NCBI GenBank assembly: GCA_963971405.1 | Contig: OZ020486.1 | Span: forward strand, 18,127,419-18,191,418 | Reading direction: 5' to 3' | Origin: Psococerastis gibbosa | Taxonomy: Eukaryota > Arthropoda > Insecta > Psocodea > Psocidae | DNA: 64,000 nucleotides | Shown: positions 25,115 through 36,959 of the stretch, one piece after another | Layout of the letters: every line of letters starts with the position of its first letter | Numbering within the stretch: the stretch's first letter is position 1 | The notes under the pieces: model-generated | Database searches by the model: none | Seen by the model: only the letters and a program-made list of their open reading frames with translations | Told to the model about the DNA's origin: nothing | Translations under genes and position numbers: made by a program

Positions 25115-25157
25115 TTTAAAGAATGGAAGGGTCATGACAGCGGGTCTGCAATTGTCG
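25115..25157 (+). CDS. Candidate N-terminal exon of TRP-gamma (43 nt)
   Basis: A strong pyrimidine tract and acceptor (ttcttttgtttcag) precede 43 nt that end at a good donor (gtaaga). Read in phase 0 it encodes FKEWKGHDSGSAIV plus one extra base. That base (g) joins the first two bases (ag) of the exon at 31901 to give GAG, so the joined reading is ...SAIVESENEEEEDYD, acidic and open. This is inference from splice signals and phase. I recognise no domain, and no start codon lies inside, so at least one more 5' exon is needed. The same bases in another frame are part of a longer open stretch (24978-25193) that I take to be chance. Confidence 0.5.
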
Positions 25158-25928
25158 GTAAGAATTCTCTCTCCTCTTATTTTTTTTCATTAAATTCTTT
25201 TCTTTCGTAAATTTCAGAACAATTTGCAGTAAGCCCACGTGTTTAACCCAGCCTACTCAACTGAAATGAATGTATTACACAGGGAATTTACATTATATAG
25301 GTATATATATTATATTGTATTTACTAGATTGCCAGTAGGTCAGATACGGAGGTAATGCATTATTGTACTATTGTATAGTACAATGTAAATACTGTAGGTA
25401 ATGACAAAATTCCAGTAGGCACAATATTAAAAGTTTGGTGATGATTCGAAACGGGAATTCCAGAAGTTTGACTAAACTTTTAATTATTCATCAAAATATC
25501 GTAACATAGTATACCTTATTAATATTTTGTAAGAGGACGGTATTAATTATACCTCGATAATGAGTATCACCTTCCTGAAGCATTTAATACATTTTCATTA
25601 CAACAGTTAAAATAATAGTTAAGCCTACTATTGTATCATAGCAGTTTAACTTAATATTAATAACGCATGATATTTAGTTTGGTTCTCACGTGGAGTAGAG
25701 ACTTGATGAGGAGTACTTTTCAACAAAAATTTCAATGCAGCTCCAATGTATGAAAATTGCAAAAATTAGAAACTCTCTCATATTTGTAATCTAACTTGAT
25801 TACATGAGAAGATAATCCACTTACAATAAAGCCTTGAGTTTCATTTCTCATTTATGCACTACAAGTAGATTATTTATTAGATGTACTATATTAGACCTAC
25901 GTAGATTATTGCTTTCTTATTCATATGT

Positions 25929-27013
25929 TAGTACCAGGAAAGCTTTATGATGGTCGAAATCGATTCAGAGATTTTAACAGATTTACACGATTTGATGTCC
26001 CAGGAAAGGGTTTTTCACGAAATGTCTGTCTGTCTGTCGTGTTCGTCGAGTTCTGGGCAAATAACTTTTATTGAAATTAAGCATGTAGGTTCACAAAAAT
26101 AATAGCCTACCTCACGATAATTTTATTTTTATTTTGAGCTAACTCAATTTTGGGGGTTTTACCCTACAAAATCTCTTTAAAAAAATTCTCAAAAACGGCT
26201 CCAATGATTTTATTTAAATTCACACGTTGTAATCGTTATTACAGTAAACAAAACCCAATAGGTTTTGAGGCAAAAAAGCACAACAAAAAAGGCTCAATTT
26301 TCATGAGAAATGACCAAAAAATATTTTTCCTGTGGAACCTTTCAATTGATGCTTTTCTAACTAATGGTATGTTATAAATAAATAAATAAATAAATAAATA
26401 AGGACTTCTATTACCAACCCAACCTAGTGGAGTTAGGGCCATAAAGCCCTCTCTAACACTCAACTAGGAAGGCCCAGGACTGCCTACTTTACATGCCCTC
26501 CGAAGCATGGTCAGAAATGTGCTAAATAGACTAAAAAAAAAAGTTGTATTCCCAAGAAAATTAAAAAATTATTTCCGATGAAATTATGGATACCGTAATT
26601 AGTGCCCCAATACATGTAGCATACAATACATATAGCATAACCAGCCAATATTACTGTGTTGTATTAAATTGGACTGCCCGATTTTGACTATCATCCTATC
26701 GATTAATTTAGTGCTTTGGGATGGGAAAAGTCGAGGCAACCGAAATTGAACCCTAGGACAATTATTTATTCATCCCATCGATTCATTCATTAATTATTTT
26801 GTATGGTAGGTAGGTATAGGTATTGCAACTCTTTTTATGGTGACGTCGAGCTGCATCCATGGACTGTATGGATGCAGGCAAAATGACACAAAAATACGGT
26901 GTACATGATGATACATGATTTACATTGAAACTACTCATCTTCTCTACATCTCGGTCGCTTTACCAATTAATAAATAGGCAAGCATGTACAGGTTTACTCG
27001 TACCTGTTCTTTT
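25929..27013 (+). mobile_element. REP1 copy 5 (HINE-like) with nested SINE
   Basis: Begins ggaaagctttatgatggtcg and has a (TGTC)n block near 26023-26038. It holds a 5'-truncated SINE (26373-26518) between tggtatgtt and gtgctaaatagac, which are contiguous in other copies. Ends gtttactcgtacctgttctt. It lies in the putative intron after 25157. Confidence 0.8.
26373..26518 (-). mobile_element. SINE-1 copy B (5'-truncated), nested in REP1
   Basis: Has the body and the (TTTA)n tail but lacks the tRNA head; it stops at tctgaccatgcttcg. Inserted in REP1 copy 5. Confidence 0.8.
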
Positions 27014-28413
27014 ATAGGAATTTAATTTAATTAAGACACTAACACCTGTGCAATAATTATTAATATTTCATTTTTTGAAGGCCTTAAATATTGTTGTAAT
27101 TGTTTTAATTTAAATGAGAAGAAAATATATTCATTCATCCATTCATTGAAATGCGACCTTTGCATGATTTCTTCAGCCATACCTAACAAAAATGTATTCT
27201 GCTGGTTAGCAAAATGATAGAACAAATGGGATAAAACACGTTAAGTCCAGACAAGCCATGTATTTTGGGGAAACAATCAAGATGTTGAGAACGAGAGAAA
27301 GCCCTGTCAATTTACTACCAACGCATTTTACCTATGGTTTGTCCATTACGGAAATTGCGGGAAACAACAATATTTTTACCCCGAATTATTAAATGCCCAC
27401 AATAGAAACTAAATCCACCAGATCAAACCCATCAGTACGTATGCTATTCAGATGCACTGTAAATAGTAAATAGACTAGTTTCAAATAGTTTTTCATGCCA
27501 AAATGCTTTCAACAATCGGCTTATACAAAAAGCACATTTTGTTCCGAAAATTTTCCGAGAAATTAGCCTGGGCAATGGGCATGGGTGATTTGTCTTTCTC
27601 ATTTCGATTATCCCCATTAATAATGTTACTTGTATTATGCCCGAATGCTAGTATAGTAGGCTACTGTAGTAAGTAATTGAATATAATAACTCTCAGAACC
27701 TACCTTAAACAATGCAAAATGATCAATGTATACATCTACCAATCATTTTCATATCACAAACAGTTGTATCGGCCATCAAACCCACCATTGATCAATAAAA
27801 TCGGTAATTTTTCCCGTCAAGAGTAGCCTAGATTGTAGCTTAGCCTCAAAGCTTTAGAGCTCGAGGCAAAGCACGGGGAAAGGATTAAATGGGGCTCGTG
27901 GAGCCATCTAAAAACAATAAAAAAAGTTTTAAGCCTGCTGCTGTGACTTACTGTTGGCCAGGAAACAGCAAAAGCTCATCAGAAGCGGCTGCACAACAGG
28001 GGCGACTACTGCCGACTATTTATGGGAACCTCCCTCCCCTATCATGTCCTGTCTGTATCGTAAACCGACCAACCTCGTAAACGTAACACTCTCTTGTGTT
28101 AATTCATCTATGGCGGTCAGCACTGAAATGTGTCACTCCCTATGCCTTCACTCTATTTCGTAAAGAGAGGGCGAAGATTTGAGAGGTTCACATGAATTGA
28201 CGGGTAAACAAATAAATTGTAGTATATCTCTGCTATCCTAGACAACGTTTTTATCACTCTCGACAATTCCTGTCGTGTTCAATTAAAGCTCGGTACTAGC
28301 ATTACTCTACACTATGTACCATCCATCTGACCATGCAAGGAACCAACTCAAAAGTCTCAGGGTGGCGGGGTGTGGTAAAAACAAATAAATATAAATATAA
28401 AATAAACTGTGAC

Positions 28414-28634
28414 AGTGGCGTAAATAACTTCTGTTGCCTCCCTCCCTTCCCCGCAAGACCCTTGTCTCATTATTTCATTTTTTTCTATGAGTGATAGTCA
28501 ATAGAGTTGTATTATAGTCAACATGGATAACAAATTGAAAATGAATTTTTTTTATTAATTACGTAGATTTCGAAATTATTTTATTATTTTTGGGAGCCGA
28601 AGTGCGCCCCCGGAGGGTGTTATTTACGCCAATG
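28414..28634. mobile_element. hAT-type MITE, 221 bp
   Basis: Ends agtggcgtaaataac and gttatttacgccaatg. Duplications actgtgac at 28406-28413 and actgcgac at 28635-28642 (7 of 8). Same family as 3306-3801. Confidence 0.75.
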
Positions 28635-29166
28635 ACTGCGACCAAACAATTGGTGTTAGTGGCACACTATAAAAATGTATAGGCACATGTCTTCTAAGGG
28701 ATGTGACCTAACTGATAGCTCTACCAACGACATTACCTGCTTTGATGTGATTTTGTTTTAACAAAAAACGGATCGTCGGGATCGTCCGGGGGGCCTTAAG
28801 AGGATGTGGAACGTAAATATTGGTCACCCCTGGATTATTCATTTGTTATTTTTATTTAATTTACTATATGTTACTTATAAATATTACCTACCTAATAAAA
28901 ATAACCTATTTAGAGAAGTCACTGGTTATGCTCAATAGACATTAGCCATTGCCAATTGTACAACTGTAAATAGGCTTAGTTAAACAAAACAGTAGGTACA
29001 TCCTATTTATAGGTTTCTGTATCTATAACACTTGCTACAGCAGATTACCAGGCACTTTCCAGGATCTTTCGAAACTATTCATGGATCCAAGCAAGGGGGT
29101 AGGTACCTAAAATTTGAACATTGTATTAACTTACGTATCATAAACATAGATGAAAATGTTGCCTTT

Positions 29167-29169
<3 letters not shown>

Positions 29170-29204
<35 letters not shown>
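29170..29204. repeat. Poly(A) run
   Basis: About 35 consecutive A. It could be a retrotransposon tail on the plus strand, but I recognise no element upstream and found no duplication. Confidence 0.7.
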
Positions 29205-29206
<2 letters not shown>

Positions 29207-29999
29207 CACACGATTGATAGCGGTCGGATTAACTGCCATAGCGGCAGATCCAACCGGCCAAGTCAGCAGCAATACTTGAGAAGCAGCTGTCATCGTTATT
29301 GTAGGAAGTGACATCAGTCGGAACAAGGTCCGACAGGCAAAAAAAAGGGGGAAAAAAGACATAACGACTTGGTGAGCTGCTGATGGGGTTTTGATGATCC
29401 GTGTACCACTGCTTGGCCCCTTTTATTCAACTTGCAAAACACGATCACCAACTTTAAGTTTCCTTTGAAAGAGGAACGACTCAAATTAAACCCTTTTGCT
29501 CTTTATACCGCGTGCCAGAGTGAAAATGAGCGGTACTGTAAATCCCTCTTGAAGCCGATTATTTTTAAAAGCCAGAGCCTGGTGACAAGTACAATGAGCC
29601 AGCCTACGTTGTTAATTTAAGTAACAATAAGTTAATCTTGCAATTAAAAGGATTTTAGGAAGAGCTTGAATTGGACGGGGTACGTTTTGTCACGAAATTC
29701 CTTATCAAGTAGAATCTGAACATTGAGAAGAAAATCCATGGGAATAAATAAATGAAGTTGCTTATTACTTGAAGAGGAAAATCTTGTGATGTGATTATGA
29801 TATTATTTCGTCATGTAACCGCCAAAAGATATGAATACACATCAAGCATAGGACCATAAACTGTTTTGTATAAATGGACATTTAAAATCGCGTTGAATGT
29901 AAGGCCTACGTGACTATTTCTAAACTCCAAAATTCCAAAAATGATTTTGGTTCGGTTTAGTTGTTCTTTTTGTGTTGCAATCTAGGGATTGGTTTGCAG

Positions 30000-30330
30000 C
30001 GAATGTTGTATTTTTCTCCTCCTCTCTTGTCTGTTTTGTGCGGTCCTTTTCAGTTCTTTTAGGTGTCACACCCTACCTCCTTCATGACATCCTCTGGGTA
30101 CTCCTTCCTCTGTCGGTCGTCCTCTTGAGTTGGTGCCTTGAACCATACCCTCAGTTATGTTCTTGAGGAGCCCTTTCGTGACTCAGAATGTGCCCCATCT
30201 ATTTGCCTCTTCTTGTTGAAATGGTGGCCATAATATAGCTCTTTTTTTGTTTATTCTATGGAGCACTTCTTCGTTGGTTATGTGGTCTCTCCATGGGATT
30301 TTCAAGATTCTTCTGTAGCATCACAACTCA
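30000..30330 (-). pseudogene. RTE-like LINE, C-terminal fragment
   Basis: The minus-strand reading gives RRILKIPWRDHITNEEVLHR, then INKKRAILWPPFQQEEANRW, then a stop and TKGLLKNITEGMVQGTNSRG plus RPTEEGVP. This follows the RRMLRIPWTxxxTNEEVLxRI...GRPR pattern of RTE-clade LINEs and is the same region as the fragment at 2740-3200, on the opposite strand. It lacks the catalytic core and has an internal stop. Confidence 0.75.
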
Positions 30331-31900
30331 AAGGCTTCCAGTTAATAGCCAATAATCTTAACATTTTTTTTATTACTTGGAAGGCGGTGTAAGGGAACAT
30401 TGTATTATACGTACGATTCGTAACTTTTAGGTAATGATTACTGTATCCGATAAAATCGCATTTACGAACCTTTACTGAAAATAAAGCTAACCGAATGGTT
30501 ATGTTAGTGCGCTAGTAAAGGATCCAAATGAATCATAAAGGCTTATCTACTGGTGTTATTTTTGATCAGCAATGATAACTAAAATGAAGTAAAAGTATTC
30601 ATACAGACACATTTATGATATCCTCCTAAATCACGACGTTCTTTTTTCGAATTATCTTTAATGGAATTTGCTACATACTCGTGACCTGTGTATACAATAC
30701 ATATACACTGCGGTGTCTAAAAATCATATCAATTAATAAAGCGGTTTAATGTTTTAAACGAGCCAGTTTCGTTAACTGTACTGTAATAAACGTACTGTAT
30801 ATTACAATTTATTTAAACTCATACATAAATTTATGATCTCCTGTAAGTAGCAGATCAAAGATTTATATTTGTTCAAATACTATACAATGCATACGGATCA
30901 CAATTTGTTTTAATTATAAGTAACAAGTAACTTTAGCATCCAGATCCAATTGTAATATGGTAATTATAACACGGTTCCTACTTTCAATATTGTACACGTG
31001 ACTAGAGTCTATTACGTCGCTTACAATATAAAAATAATAATAATAATAAAGTCTTAACTGAAAAAAATTAAATATTAGTAATATAAAGATTATGGCGGCC
31101 CTCTCTTACACCTATACTGTCTGTTGTTGCTGTACATTTTGCTGTATTTCATCAACAACATATATTCAAAAAACAAAGATTTATCCATTTTAAAACAGTT
31201 ATGTCGATACAGCTTATAAGAGGGACTTCGGTACCTAATATTAATGTTAGAATTTGAAAAATTAGTAGCGTCTATTTTAGCAACGGCATATTCTATTGTA
31301 GGTACTACCGTATACAATAAATATAGAAAGGGATCGACGCGACAGATTAAATAATATGCGGTATATGATGTTGGCGGATTTCAAAAGCCCTCATGTCACT
31401 CCCTTCGTTTATACAAACTTACCAAAAAACTTTTTCGTTAGCTCGGCGGCAGGAGGAGAAGCTCTTCCCGTTTGCTCACGCTTCAGTAAATTTACAACCC
31501 CTCCCGCTCTTATTAGAAATTTTCACTTCATAAACTTTTCGTGATATTAATGCACATCGAAAATTAAGTAGCCCAGTTTTGGTAATTTCCCACTCCCAGT
31601 AGCCCCATTTTTTGGAATTCATTGTTAGACAGTTATGAATGGATTCATCATGGTTCCGTTCAAAGCCAGGGTTTTTTACTTCTATCAGTTTAATCAGTCT
31701 TACTCATTAACGGCATATTAATATATAGCATGAAAGTAGTTTTATAGTTAAATATGTAGGTATCCGATACATCCTTTTTAACACCTAAAATAGCATCTGC
31801 TGGCACAATTTATTCAGCTCCTGAGCACTGGAAAACTATTTCCGTGGACTTCAACAATTTTTAGACCGGACTTAGCACGCTATTTTTCTTTTGGTTTCAG

Positions 31901-32052
31901 AGAGTGAGAATGAAGAAGAAGAAGACTACGACATGAACGAAGAAAGCATGTTAGATGTGGAGGGGGGGCTGAGCCGCGTTGGATACGGCCAAACTTTGCA
32001 GCTAGGGCTACCTCCGAAAGACAGGATGCTGGACGCCAAAGACAAAGTTAAG
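31901..32052 (+). CDS. Probable N-terminal acidic exon of TRP-gamma (152 nt)
   Basis: Bounded by acceptor ttttggtttcag and donor gtaaga. It starts with 2 nt completing a split codon, then has 50 open codons: an acidic run (SENEEEEDYDMNEE), then a GYGQTLQLGLPPKDR stretch, ending DAKDKVK. It ends in phase 0, which matches the phase-0 start of the exon at 48970. The joined protein reads ...KDKVK-RHSIHGMMEEAN, a basic-to-MMEE transition consistent with arthropod TRP-gamma N-termini as I know them. No membrane segment or known domain. It lies 16.9 kb upstream of the next exon. If it is not joined to 48970, it would be an exon of an unidentified gene. Confidence 0.7.
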
Positions 32053-32775
32053 GTAAGAGAAAATTAAATAAGACAAAGGGGGCAAAATGAAGTTTTTTTT
32101 AAATCTTAACGCTACGCCTTTTGGGGCTTACGCGTTGTATGTTTATGTATAGTGCAATACTGTGGTTTTGAATGGGGTTGGTGTGGTGTGCACTAGTGTC
32201 GTTCGGCAAACTGCTATAAGCGTGCTAGACAACAAGTTGCCCAGGTACCGTCTACAACAGTTTGCCTTTGTCTATTGTACGATTTTTTGGCATAAGGTTT
32301 TCACAGATTTAAAAAATTAGTTGACTGGAACAGAAACGGGAGCGTATGTTGGCGTAAAGTAGTTGTATCTGTAAGAATATTGCTCATAGAGGAGTTACCA
32401 GTATTAGTGAAGGTGCGGTAGCAAGCATAAGTAGGAGAGACGAGGAGCAGGTTATAAAGAGTTATAAGGAGCAGTGTTAAATCCAAACAAATTGGAACAA
32501 CACTGAAACACTATATTGGGATAATAAATATGCACATACATTTAGCTTACACTTAGCATACACTTGGTTAGACTATTAAGCTCGATTGTAGATATGAGTC
32601 TTGTACACGTACTAATCTGTATACAATATTATTAATGCACTAAGTCCGTCCGTCTGTCTGTCCAAAAATACCCCTGGCTTTCCTTATAAACAGGCGGTCA
32701 TATTCAACTACCGTAAGGAGTGAAGCAGTCCCTCCAGTCCCCTAGCAACGCACTGGAATAAAGGACCGTAGACTC

Positions 32776-32846
32776 GCCGGGCCCTTCAGTGGTAGTATGA
32801 TTATCTACCACCCGGCTGAACTGAGTTCAAGTTCTGGTCGGGGCAA
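32776..32846 (+). mobile_element. tRNA-derived sequence
   Basis: gccgggcccttcagtggtag is an A-box-like stretch, and actgagttcaagttctggtc is B-box-like about 35 nt later. Stems are imperfect. Probably a third SINE family or a tRNA pseudogene. Confidence 0.4.
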
Positions 32847-33305
32847 ATTTTTTTCGCTATTAGTACGGTGGTCATTGGCATTGGTCATTCAGAATAAAAT
32901 ACTAATTGCCTGCCTATAAAATACATTAACTTAAAAGCGAATCCCCTCACAACCATCATACCAACATAAATAACGATAAATGGTAGAGACTAGGGCTGAT
33001 GGGAAATATCCTCTACAGGCTCTCAATCAAAAGAACAAAATATGGAGTAATCCCCGTTTAATAAAAATGCAGTGTATATAAAAGTCCTAAATTAACCATT
33101 GAATGTTGGTTGACCCGTAAAAGCCGAAAAGTACTTAACTAAAAAGCTTGAAACCGAATTTCCCTATAAAAATAACAGTTGAAACAAGTTTAATCTTTTA
33201 ATATGCTAAACCATCGCGCGCTGTCTGGTTGGAATAATGTCCTTTAATTTAGGATGAAGTGTTTTCCCTTGTATGAGGAGATTGAGAATAATCTAAAAGG
33301 CCTAG

Positions 33306-33815
33306 GTGGATACTTGGTTTAAAATTCATAACAGGTACAATAAGTATGCCCATTGCTCACCGCTATATTCAGATTACTCACCTGCCACTTGTTTTACACT
33401 GAGAATAGAGGGATTTTTATTTTTCAAAACTTTAAACATAATCCCAACCCGATTCCCCTTTCAAATTTGCTCACCACCTCAACTCCTGATTTCTTTCTCT
33501 TCCGGCCATGAAAGTGTTTCAACATCACTATCAGGCGTTTTAGCCAAAACACCCTGGAGTCCTACCTTCTTAAAAAATGTATATTCTCATGAATATGAAA
33601 GAAATACTTACTGCCGGTTGAGCAAGGCTGCTATATTACCTCACCGCAACATTTTACGAGCAAAATTTTTAATTTTAGCTCCTCCTAGCATTACAAATGT
33701 TTTTAATTTTCTTCGACATAGTGTTCTTTTTATTATTTTTCTAGGTTACAGTCTGCTGTCACAGACAAATTACTTCCTATTTTTTTTTCTCTATGCTGCT
33801 GCTTCTGTTCTCTAA
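33306..33815 (+). other. Unrecognised 169-codon open frame
   Basis: The longest frame outside the LINE, but composition is F/L/S-rich and no motif is recognisable. No splice, promoter or relative is visible. Probably chance, or the edge of an unidentified repeat. Confidence 0.15.
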
Positions 33816-34310
33816 TATATTTCTTTAAAGAAAGAGAAATAATTCGTTTATAGGTAAACGCACGTATGAACAAAGTGGAACAAGTCGTAAATTAAGTGGA
33901 ACATATTAACTCAACCTACAAAACTCATTAATGAAGTGCCAACTGATTTTTCGCAGGGATTTCCCTTTTGGCCTTTTTATTATTCGAAAGTCTACAATTC
34001 TGGCAATAGGTATTCATCAGATACTGAAAATTCATAACCTTACTATTGCATATAATTTTGCATCGTACCGTACCGACTGGCACCCGAATTTGGTTAAGTC
34101 ACGCTTACACCAGTTATATTTTGTCAATGTTAAGCTTCTCCATTATCGATTGTAAATGGGGTAGGTTGACATCGAGGACATTGACCAATATTAATTGATA
34201 CTATAGCTATTGGCGAAAAAATTCATATGGAAAAAATAACAATAAATGCCCGAAATTAAATGTGGTCGTTGGCATTGGGCCACCATAAGTAAGCCTACGT
34301 CTACTAAAGG

Positions 34311-34621
34311 CAGAGCATATTTTAAGAAATTTTCACTGGGTGGCACACATTGAAATCCTATTCTATATAGTGTTAGTTTGGCTTGTATCCACCCCCCTCC
34401 ATAAATAAATTCTTCGGTCACGTTAAAAACAAAATTGGCGCCATAAATACGACGGACAACGTAACTTTTGACTCTTTTTTTTCTCATTTCTAGTTTTTTT
34501 AGTCTTGGAATTTGAAATTTGTGCCCAATTTATGTGGGGCAATATGCCCAAAAGTAGGGGGCAAAATCACCTCACTGGGGGGCACGCTTGCCCCAATGGG
34601 GCTTCCTTAAAGTATGCTCTG
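34311..34621. mobile_element. hAT-type MITE, 311 bp, perfect 8-bp TSD actaaagg
   Basis: Ends cagagcatattttaag and cttaaagtatgctctg. Identical duplications actaaagg at 34303-34310 and 34622-34629. Subterminal ggtggcacac and ggggggcacg blocks are also inverted. It is a different hAT family from the GGCGTAA group. Confidence 0.9.
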
Positions 34622-34760
34622 ACTAAAGGCCTTCAAATAATAATCTTACCGTACCGACCAGTTCAAGAGTATTTGTTTTCTATATGTATAGGTAGGTACA
34701 TATGCGGAAAGGCCCAAAAATGTTATGTGCAAATTATACACGTCTTCTCCATCTCTATCA

Positions 34761-34943
34761 CCAAATCAGGCAGAACTGAAAAATATCGATATCAGTTCAG
34801 AGTGGGTCAAAGTCAATATTTTTAACTCAATTACTGATGCAAACAGCAGCTACAAGTCCAATGAGTTAAAAATAAATCGAGGTACACAAGTGTATGTAGA
34901 TGGGCAGCTGGACGCTGGAAACCTGCAAATTGTGGGAAATTGA
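34761..34943 (+). other. Unrecognised exon-like open stretch
   Basis: After a possible acceptor (ctctatcaccaaatcag) the frame AELKNIDISSEWVKVNIFNS, then ITDANSSYKSNELKINRGTQ, then VYVDGQLDAGNLQIVGN, is open to a stop at 34943. Composition is protein-like (balanced, soluble, no low complexity), unlike most chance frames here. I do not recognise a family. It could be a last exon, a remnant of an unknown mobile element or chance. It lies in the TRP-gamma intron, 140 bp after a hAT MITE. Confidence 0.25.
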
Positions 34944-35674
34944 AGGGATTAGATTAGAGACCCATCACGATTGGTAATATATGAACCTGTGGTACATACC
35001 GTACTTTTCGGTTTTCATTAGCTACGGAATTGAAAATTATCAAGCCCGATGCTCACAGGCATATTATACGGCAACAGCTATGTAGCAGTACTGTTGGAAG
35101 CGGCTTCACACCATAGATATCAAATAGAATAGATAGCGCCTATAACCATAAGCTATTTAAGGCGGATAGCTGTGAAAAGTAAAGGGTAATGCGGGGAAAT
35201 ATGAAAGGACATGGCAAAGGTTGTGAAAGGACATGTGACTGAGTTTGTCGGGTTCCAACAACAAATCATTACGGCAACTGAAGAACAAATGTACAATCCA
35301 GCAGGCAAGCTTGCCAACTGAACCGGCGCAGTAAGTTTTTGCCGGATTAACTCCCAATCTAAATAGTTTTATCATGTGATTGGCTAAATCTTAGTCACAA
35401 CGTTTTGTTACTTCTTTGTTTACACTGCGGATGCCCATCTTACCCGCATGGTGCACATCTAGCGTCTTGTTATTGACTTCCCTCGCATTGCCACCCTTAA
35501 ATACCGCTAATATTTGAAATTATTTACATTTTTTTTTAAATTACTCAATATTTCAAATTGATCATTGTGTGTGAGGAAAAGAAGCAGTTGCTAATATTAT
35601 TGGCGCTAGTGTGCCTATTCAAATGGACCGGTATCAAATACCCTAGGTCTACGCGTATTTTAATAACAGTCGTA

Positions 35675-35799
35675 ACTGCAAAGGCTTTCACGGCCGGAGT
35701 CGAATGAAAAACCAGTAGAATCCGGGCTGATGGGCCGTGGTCGATTTCACTTTCATTTGGACCACGGTCCATCAGCCCGGATTCTACTGGTTCTTCACT
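35675..35799. mobile_element. 125-bp hairpin insert with 14-bp TSD
   Basis: Exact 14-bp duplications taataacagtcgta at 35661-35674 and 35800-35813. Between them, an arm ccagtagaatccgggctgat and its complement atcagcccggattctactgg form a hairpin with about 40-bp arms. The left end begins actgcaaaggctttcacggc. The long duplication suggests target-primed (LINE-type) or other non-MITE integration. Confidence 0.8.
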
Positions 35800-36120
35800 T
35801 AATAACAGTCGTATTAACAAAATTGTCCGTTTCGTATTTAAACACTATATCGGCGACGCTAAAATAAAGATAAGTGTGGCATTACACGGACATGATGCAT
35901 GTAAATGCGGAAAACAGCAGCTCAGCAGCGAAAATTTTGCTGTAGCAGACTCTGCCCTTGACAGATCCGCTGCAGTGTTGTTGCCATAGCCCAGCTGTGG
36001 TGCCCAGCGCAACTGATGTTTTTAATACCTTAAACGTGCCCAATGAAAAAATGTACAGTCTATAGTGATGCAATTTTTCCTTTTATAGTATGCTTATTCA
36101 TTTAACTTCAAGTGTCATTT

Positions 36121-36318
36121 TAAATGGACTGTAAGACTAAAAATGTGGCCCTCAAAATAGCTAACCTTCTTCTAGATTGCCCAACCAACTCGGTCCAACG
36201 AACCTCCGTCCTACGAGCTCCCTCCTCCTCCCTCTCCGAAGCGGTAGGAAACAAAACAACAGCCACAAATGACATCATACACTTCCTAAGAGCCATCGGC
36301 CTCTTCTTCAACATTTAA
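36121..36318 (+). pseudogene. Probable LINE C-terminal fragment
   Basis: An open stretch reads KIANLLLDCPTNSVQRTSVL, then RAPSSSLSEAVGNKTTATND and IIHFLRAIGLFFNI before a stop. LLxCPxxxxQR followed by a short linker and IxxFLxxxGLF is the usual end of RNase H-bearing LINEs. A C-rich run (36327-36339) and an A-run (36430-36443) follow. Only the tail is recognisable. Confidence 0.55.
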
Positions 36319-36959
36319 CCCAACCCCCCCCCCCCTCCCACTACTTACACAACATAGCGGACACAAAATAATCGGTAAACATTCCCGATTTCCTAGCGCA
36401 AATTCCCAATAGGGACCCGCGCTTAATTTAAAAAAAAAAAAAAGATGTGAGAATAAGAGACTCCCAAAAGGACAAATTTATAATATTCAGAGTTGCAGAC
36501 AATAATCAGTTAGTCCGGCTGCTGAGCTTAGGGAGTTGACATGTGCTTCGTTATTTATAGGTTGCCGGGGACAGACAGACAAACGTTTGCCCCTAATCCG
36601 AAACCAAATCTTACAAACTCCTCATAACTGTTAACTCAAAATTGTATACAGAGCATTCTATAATTGCTCGAGCAAGTAATTTAATTAACTATTCTCCATT
36701 TCCGCTCTATTTACGCCTACATCGCGAAAGCGGCCGCAAATCTTGAAGTTTCTAACCTATTTGCATTTTAGTTAGTTTGGAGGATCGTACTGTATACAAT
36801 AGACTAATCCCCCATTCCTGTCGTGAATTTTAGATTTTATTCAGCCTAGCTGTTGTGGGTACCAATTAGAGTTTGTTATACAATGCATTTCCATATTTTA
36901 TGGCAGGCCTACTGTTTGTTTTTCACTCAACTGTCTTAGTCAATGAGGATGAAATTATT

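Larger units (their letters stand above)
25158..31900 (+). other. Putative TRP-gamma intron (6.7 kb)
   Basis: Between the two candidate N-terminal exons. Holds REP1 copy 5, SINE copy B, a hAT MITE (28414-28634), the poly(A) run and a minus-strand LINE piece. I see nothing in 25158-25928, 27014-28405, 28643-29169, 29205-30000 and 30330-31900. Confidence 0.5.

Noticed and set aside
28780..29360. Poly(A) run as proof of a processed pseudogene or LINE
   Set aside because: No coding remnant upstream and no target duplication could be found.
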